Shown: in pieces, positions 61,375 through 64,000 of the stretch
How the letters are laid out: every line of letters begins with the position of its first letter
Position numbering within the stretch: position 1 is the stretch's first letter
Assembly (NCBI GenBank): GCA_026874595.1
Contig: CM049310.1
Location: 17,956,058 to 18,020,057 of the forward strand
Reading direction: 5' to 3'
DNA length: 64,000 nt
Source: Sipunculus nudus
Lineage: Eukaryota; Annelida; Sipuncula; Golfingiida; Sipunculidae
Translations under genes and position numbers: made by a program
The notes under the pieces: model-generated
What the model was told of the DNA's origin: nothing
Seen by the model: the letters and a program-made list of their open reading frames with translations, nothing else
Databases searched by the model: none

Positions 61375-63213
61375 TGATCCAGATTACCTCCATAATTCCA
61401 GGGAATTTGGATGTAATCAACAGCTTTCACATAATCTCAATATATTCCGTTGTATAACGTATTTAATTAAGTAGCTGAAAGGCAAATCAAGAGACCCTAC
61501 CTTATGGCGGAGATCAAAAGACTTACAGTATTTGCAAGGATGTCAGACCCACGAACGCACCGGAATGGATTGTGCGAATTTTGTTCCCGTGTAAATACCT
61601 ATAAAATAGACAAATTATGTGCATCACGGACTTTGTTCTTGTGCTAATACCTGAAAAAAGTAACTTGAATTCCATTTTTAGTTCCTATGTGTGTTATAGA
61701 TATTGGGAAAAATCTTCATACCTATCGAAGTCAACACTTGGGTTGAACCAGTTAAGAACATGTAAGACGGTAAACGTGAAATGAATAAAAAAAATCTGAT
61801 AAAATATACTATTACGAATCATATAGAAGACATTTCATTTGTGTAAATTCAGCAGACACTTATTTATATAAAAAAAGACCAGATTTTATAATGGTATTTG
61901 CAAATTGACCAAACATCTCATAGAAATAAATGTGATTTTACATCAGAAACTTATCCCTAAAATTAATATGTTGCGATTTGAAATTACTTAGCCCTAGCGT
62001 GGATTAAACAAAATAATGTAACGTTGGACTTAAAGCTGTATCTAATCGAACATAAAAATTAATTAAAAAAGGTAATTTTCTCCGTTATAGTGAAGGTTGC
62101 GTTGGACTCATGTACACAAACATTTAAAGAATGCGTCTTTAAAAAAATATAAAGGGAAACAAACCCGATCGATTTTGTCACAGACTACGGCAGAAGTTAA
62201 TTTAAGCGGAAATAATTAAAAGATCTATTCGGTCCTATTAATATCCATGATATAATGAATGTAAAGACTTTTTTAATTTAGCGAGAAATTAGAAATCTTG
62301 CGGCCAAAATCCAGGACTCTTACCATTACATCACCACGCTACACGTTGTTCAAAGGAAGGTATGCCCATATAAACATAATAATCTAAACTAATTTTAAAT
62401 GAGTAACTGTAAATAAAGGTTTATCGTTATAACAATGTTTGTATTTTCAGTTAAATCAAGTAAACGAGTGCAGTTTCAGGTATTTATATATGTGATAATG
62501 ATTATCAAAACTGTAAGGTGATACACCAAGAAAACTACATAACTTTGGAATTAACAGGAATAGACAGCTCTGGACAACAGCCTAAATTTATTTTTATGGC
62601 CATAAAGTTCAACAGGTGCAGCTTGCGTTCTTCACAGTTGAGTACAGATTACTTACAAAGATATGAAAAAACTGAAATCTAGTAATGACCGAGTTTATTT
62701 ATTCCCCTTAAAGGTGAGGGAAAACAGTTCTTTCCATTTTAAGAAGGAAACATAATTGAGAGTAAACTCACAGTTCCCGCAGACTGACGAGACCGCTGAA
62801 GGCGCCAGCTTTCAGAGTTGTGATATTATTGTCACCCAATTTTCTTCCATGAAAGGAAAGAGAAACATTAATGAAACACGTTTGGAACATCTATAATCAG
62901 CACAGGTTATACATTTACATAATCAATTACTCTAACTTGCATAATTATCACAATAAGAGATTCTTGATTTTGTATAAGAGATTTTGCTGAAAGCCACAAT
63001 AAGCTGGGTGAAACGAGCTCAGGAGAGAGAGAGAGAAAGAGAGAGAGATAGAGAGCAGACTTTAGCTCAAGTTATGCTAGAATATGAATGCATAAAACTT
63101 TTAATGGAATGAAAGAAAAGAAGGACTTAAGCTGTACTTACAGGGTTACTAGGCGCCATAAAGACTCGAAGTAAGATGTTCCCACATCATTAATCTTGTT
63201 GTTGCTCATATCT
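43668..63213 (-). CDS. LRR-containing G-protein-coupled receptor, relaxin-receptor/GRL101-like (C-terminal 562 aa; 5' end outside window)
   Basis: Ten minus-strand exons join in frame: complement of 63142-63213, 62772-62843, 61527-61598, 58616-58687, 57518-57589, 49230-49301, 48701-48899, 47525-48181, 44864-45032 and 43668-43900 (1690 nt, ending TGA). The product is a plasma-membrane receptor. Numbering from the first whole codon: six LRRs of 24 aa (1-144), a Cys-rich hinge with FQFCC and PEPDEFSSC, TM1 with GN, TM2 with NLAFGD (D223), C257 for the TM3-ECL2 disulphide, DRL at 281-283 in the DRY position, ECL2 Cys, CWVP in TM6, NPILY (446-450) in TM7 and a basic cytosolic tail. The hinge/TM1 and TM2-TM3 segments match LGR-type receptors, closest by eye to snail GRL101 and RXFP. 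Those receptors carry LDL-receptor class A modules N-terminally; any here would lie right of 64000. Ligand unknown. Confidence 0.88.
43901..44863 (-). other. LRR GPCR last intron
   Basis: Mostly unique-looking DNA with a C15 tract at 44789-44803. It contains a possible alternative acceptor for the receptor and a possible plus-strand coding start; see findings. Confidence 0.7.
44547..44604 (+). other. Possible plus-strand first coding exon
   Basis: ATG followed by 19 open codons (MPFLQSILSPFRKRKDQQI) and the donor GTAAGC at 44605. No downstream exons were recognised and the product is unknown. It would be antisense inside the receptor's last intron. Confidence 0.15.
44864..45032 (-). CDS. LRR GPCR exon: TM7 and proximal tail
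   Basis: A 169-nt exon with acceptor TTTCAG and donor GTAAGC, starting VYAWVAVFILPLNSAINP and continuing ILYT. NPILY is the NPxxY motif. It is followed by a basic juxtamembrane ARRRVRKFR segment likely to form helix 8. It leaves phase 1. Confidence 0.9.
46085..46274. mobile_element. Short GC-rich MITE-like element
   Basis: Begins GGGGGGCGGATGCAGGATAT and ends CCCCCACTGGATCCCCTACT, imperfect inverted termini of the GGATCC type with a G/C-rich interior. It sits 48 bp from the LTR-like element. No clear target duplication. Confidence 0.35.
46323..47133 (-). mobile_element. 811-bp solo-LTR-like element
   Basis: The ends are TTGTTACGG and ATGTTACAA, each bordered by TTTATA (46317-46322 and 47134-47139). 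On the minus strand there is a TATA box (TATAAATA, 46897-46904) in GCTATAAATAGGGGC and an AATAAA signal about 410 nt downstream (46482-46487), as expected for U3-R-U5. A second copy starts at 63804. No gag or pol is nearby, so it looks like a solo LTR. It lies in the intron between the TM2-6 and TM7 receptor exons. Confidence 0.55.
47525..48181 (-). CDS. LRR GPCR exon: TM2 to TM6
   Basis: A 219-codon exon, phase 0 at both ends, with acceptor GACAG and donor GTAATC. It covers TM2 (NLAFGDMLMGVYLML), the W and C before TM3, TM3 with SELSVFTLT and DRL, TM4, ECL2 Cys, TM5, a basic ICL3 and TM6 with CWVP. SELSVFTLT is a strong LGR-family signature. Confidence 0.92.
48182..48700 (-). other. LRR GPCR intron between TM1 and TM2-6 exons
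   Basis: A 519-bp AT-rich phase-0 intron with no recognisable feature. Confidence 0.8.
48701..48899 (-). CDS. LRR GPCR exon: C-terminal LRR cap, hinge and TM1
   Basis: A 199-nt exon (1 nt plus 66 codons). It begins HTDEFQFCC, continues through a Cys-containing hinge (GKCWPEPDEFSSCEDL), then a TM1 of about 22 hydrophobic residues with the GN motif, ending RDKRDSK before the donor GTATTG (phase 0). The hinge cysteines and the SSCEDL-type run into TM1 are characteristic of the LGR/RXFP class. Confidence 0.9.
49230..49301 (-). CDS. LRR GPCR exon: last leucine-rich repeat
   Basis: A 72-nt exon with a long pyrimidine tract and CAG acceptor and GTAAGT donor. It encodes DLRQNRLTGLGNNVFNGL and then VQLREL. 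It is the last repeat before the hinge; its final Leu codon is completed by the first base of the TM1 exon. Confidence 0.87.
49520..49583. repeat. (TA)n microsatellite
   Basis: About 62 nt of TA repeats. Confidence 0.95.
49789..49933. mobile_element. Foldback (hairpin) element
   Basis: The left arm has CCTGTTCTGGCACTGGGCC and CAGACCAATGAGAGCGAGG. The right arm read in reverse has CCGGGCTGGCACAGCG and CAGACCAGTGAGAGCGAAG. The arms pair over about 60 bp around a short centre near 49865. MITE-like; target duplication not determined. Confidence 0.55.
51100..51175 (-). repeat. tRNA-like SINE trace
   Basis: The minus strand contains GTAGGTTCGAATCTGAC, a good B-box. The A-box side is poor. Confidence 0.3.
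51190..52777 (+). repeat. Family B repeat, long diverged copy
   Basis: A degraded head GAAGTCATCTGAGCTATGG then GTCCGTCGTCC, followed by six or seven diverged units with ATCCGTTAG, CCTTGGAAACCTTAAATTAGG, GTGACCTATATTCTG(C/T) and GAGCACC. The tail GAGCTGAACGTCATGGCCCA then TGGGCCACTAGTTA is near 52745-52777. Confidence 0.75.
55294..56440 (+). repeat. Family C repeat
   Basis: Starts AGCGGACCTGTTAGCTCATG then CGCGATGTCTGTCG, with units containing TTGGTCATTTGGCCGAGTA, TGTCACATGACTCA and GGCGC(C/A)A(T/C)CTG that match 17281-21640. Confidence 0.65.
56840..57260 (+). repeat. Three ~120-bp tandem units interrupted by a G18 tract
   Basis: Units near 56850, 56975 and 57110 share ATACACAAGACTGGTGGC-ACCAC type segments, (A/T)TGTATGTCC(C/G)T and TTCGA(A/T)(T/C)(A/G)GCTT. 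The G18 tract (57041-57058) follows T8C. Confidence 0.65.
57518..57589 (-). CDS. LRR GPCR exon: leucine-rich repeat
   Basis: A 72-nt exon with acceptor TTGTAG and donor GTAAGT, encoding NLSNNHLTYIENGVHQGL and then TTLLIL. It is followed by an 8.2-kb intron full of repeats. Confidence 0.85.
57590..58615 (-). other. LRR GPCR intron
   Basis: About 1 kb. Two short similar stretches (GCAAATAAAGG at about 57881 and 58319) and a C14 tract at 58380; otherwise featureless. Confidence 0.7.
58616..58687 (-). CDS. LRR GPCR exon: leucine-rich repeat
   Basis: A 72-nt exon with acceptor CTGCAG and donor GTAAGT, encoding DLSHQRLVDLHVNAFIGL and then YSLSIL. The usual Asn of the LxxNxL core is Gln here, a common variation. 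Confidence 0.84.
60711..60751. repeat. (TA)n microsatellite
   Basis: About 40 nt of TA repeats. Confidence 0.95.
61329..61372. repeat. (TA)n microsatellite
   Basis: About 44 nt of TA repeats. Confidence 0.95.
61527..61598 (-). CDS. LRR GPCR exon: leucine-rich repeat
   Basis: A 72-nt exon with acceptor TTATAG and donor GTAAGT, encoding YLHGNKIRTIHSGAFVGL and then TSLQIL. The same phase-2 split leucine is present at both borders. Confidence 0.86.
61599..62771 (-). other. LRR GPCR intron
   Basis: A 1.2-kb AT-rich intron with nothing recognisable. Confidence 0.75.
62772..62843 (-). CDS. LRR GPCR exon: leucine-rich repeat
   Basis: A 72-nt exon encoding KLGDNNITTLKAGAFSGL and then VSLREL, a textbook LRR. 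The donor is GTGAGT. The acceptor AAG is preceded by a pyrimidine-rich stretch and is weaker than its neighbours, but frame and length match the other LRR exons exactly. Confidence 0.84.
63022..63056. repeat. (GA)n microsatellite
   Basis: GA repeat with AAAG and ATAG interruptions in the intron between the first two LRR exons of the window. Confidence 0.9.
63142..63213 (-). CDS. LRR GPCR exon: leucine-rich repeat
   Basis: A 72-nt exon with acceptor TTTCAG (plus-strand CTGAAA from 63214) and donor GTAAGT. It encodes a 24-residue LRR beginning DMSNNKI and ending LVTL; the last Leu codon is split 2+1 with the next exon. It is the most N-terminal receptor exon I can place in the window. Confidence 0.82.
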
Positions 63214-63803
63214 CTGAAAAACACATTTGTAGTTTTGTGATGGTATCGTTATCATTTAACATTGCTAAATATGATCCGTTTGCAGGATTTCACGCATGAG
63301 CCTTATTCCTCAGAAATTTCTATACGGCCCATAATATAGGGGTCATTATTAATATTCATGTGCATTGGATTCAGACATTTTGAGCGTTCACAAATAACGC
63401 ACTCTAAACAGGTTTACATTTATGCTGGGCTTAAAAACCCTGAAAACGTTCGGCAATGTAAACTGCAGAGGATGAAATCACTGGAAATTCACCTTCCCCA
63501 GTAAAAATCAACAAATTGCCTTTGGGCCATAATGCTCAGCTGAATTTGACATACAGGAGACGCATGCACTAATAATTGATTTTGGTGTTATGAAAAGTAT
63601 TTGAAAAGGAACCTTGTACAGTTTCATCACGGTTTGTGCATTGTTAACGCCTGGACTGCTTCAGTTGAAGGTATGAAAACGTAGAGAAAACATGCGTAAA
63701 AATGAGAAAAAAAAATGCATGTGGCACAACCAGTCTTTAGGAACTTACGAAACACTCCATGGTAAATATGCATGGAAGAATCATGGCAATCAATGCATTA
63801 GGT

Positions 63804-64000
63804 ATTGTCACGGAACCTAATATAAACAGATCACGTATACGTGATGAACCCAAATTTTGTAATGGAGATGAAAAAAATCAGATTCTTCAACACTAGGCAG
63901 CGTGAAATGTCTAGGGGTATGAATAAAGAAGTCAGTGGTTTTTTGTTAAGAAAAAACCATAATTTATTCTTAAAACAACCCTTACATTACAATACACTAA
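63804..64000 (-). mobile_element. Second LTR-like copy, cut by the window edge
   Basis: Matches the first ~200 bp of the 46323 element: TTGTCACGGAACC, TTTTGTAATGGAGAT, GCGTGAAATGTCTAGG, AATAAAGAAGTCAGTG and CATTACAATACACTAA. Same orientation; divergence perhaps 15-20 percent by eye. Whether an internal retrotransposon region follows is outside the window. Confidence 0.6.

Larger units (their letters stand above)
58688..61526 (-). other. LRR GPCR intron
   Basis: A 2.8-kb intron with TA microsatellites at 60711-60751 and 61329-61372 and a G15 tract at 60978. No gene supported. Confidence 0.7.

Noticed and set aside
63725-63800. Donor-like GTAAGT on the minus strand near 63743, considered as a further receptor exon
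   Set aside because: The sequence (GCATTGATTGCCATGATTCT, ATGGAGTGTTTC) matches a unit of family B repeats, not an LRR.

Overview
This is an AT-rich animal genomic window with long introns, canonical GT-AG splice junctions and very many non-coding repeats. The repeats resemble the tandem-core ('pearl'-like) elements of bivalves, and the receptor on the minus strand resembles the GRL101 receptor of a snail. Together these point to a mollusc, most likely a marine bivalve. No bacterial-type operon, rRNA gene, true tRNA gene or CRISPR array is visible. I could not identify the species.

Two protein genes are supported, and they converge. On the plus strand, five exons between about 642 and 34890 encode a complete-looking 454-residue Golgi type II membrane protein of the core-1 beta-1,3-galactosyltransferase (C1GALT1 / T-synthase) family. 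All four introns (14.2, 7.4, 8.6 and 2.7 kb) join in compatible phases. On the minus strand, ten exons from 63213 down to 43668 encode the C-terminal 562 residues of a leucine-rich-repeat G-protein-coupled receptor of the relaxin-receptor/GRL101 type. It has six 72-nt LRR exons, a hinge/TM1 exon, a TM2-TM6 exon, a TM7 exon and a cytoplasmic-tail exon. Its N-terminal exons lie beyond position 64000. The genes are about 8.8 kb apart tail to tail.

Much of the rest is mobile or repetitive DNA without visible transposase or reverse transcriptase. There are several families whose heads carry CCGT/GTCC runs and whose bodies are diverged tandem units (intron 1, intron 2, intron 3, the intergenic region and the 49.3-57.5 kb receptor intron). 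There is also a 1.35-kb hAT-type non-autonomous element with an 8-bp target duplication (29618-30970), a 426-bp TA-flanked MITE (19264-19689), an 811-bp minus-strand solo-LTR-like element with a second copy at the right edge, tRNA-derived SINE fragments, an exact 284-bp tandem duplication, minisatellites, AT/CT/GA microsatellites and about fifteen poly-G/poly-C runs of 10-18 nt.

The two genes have no evident functional partnership: one modifies mucin-type O-glycans in the Golgi, the other is a cell-surface receptor. The most unusual material is the shared head/tandem-core/tail architecture across several repeat families, a CpG-rich island with recurrent TCGTA/TACGA motifs at 8.8-9.2 kb, and the galactosyltransferase's altered C-terminal region.
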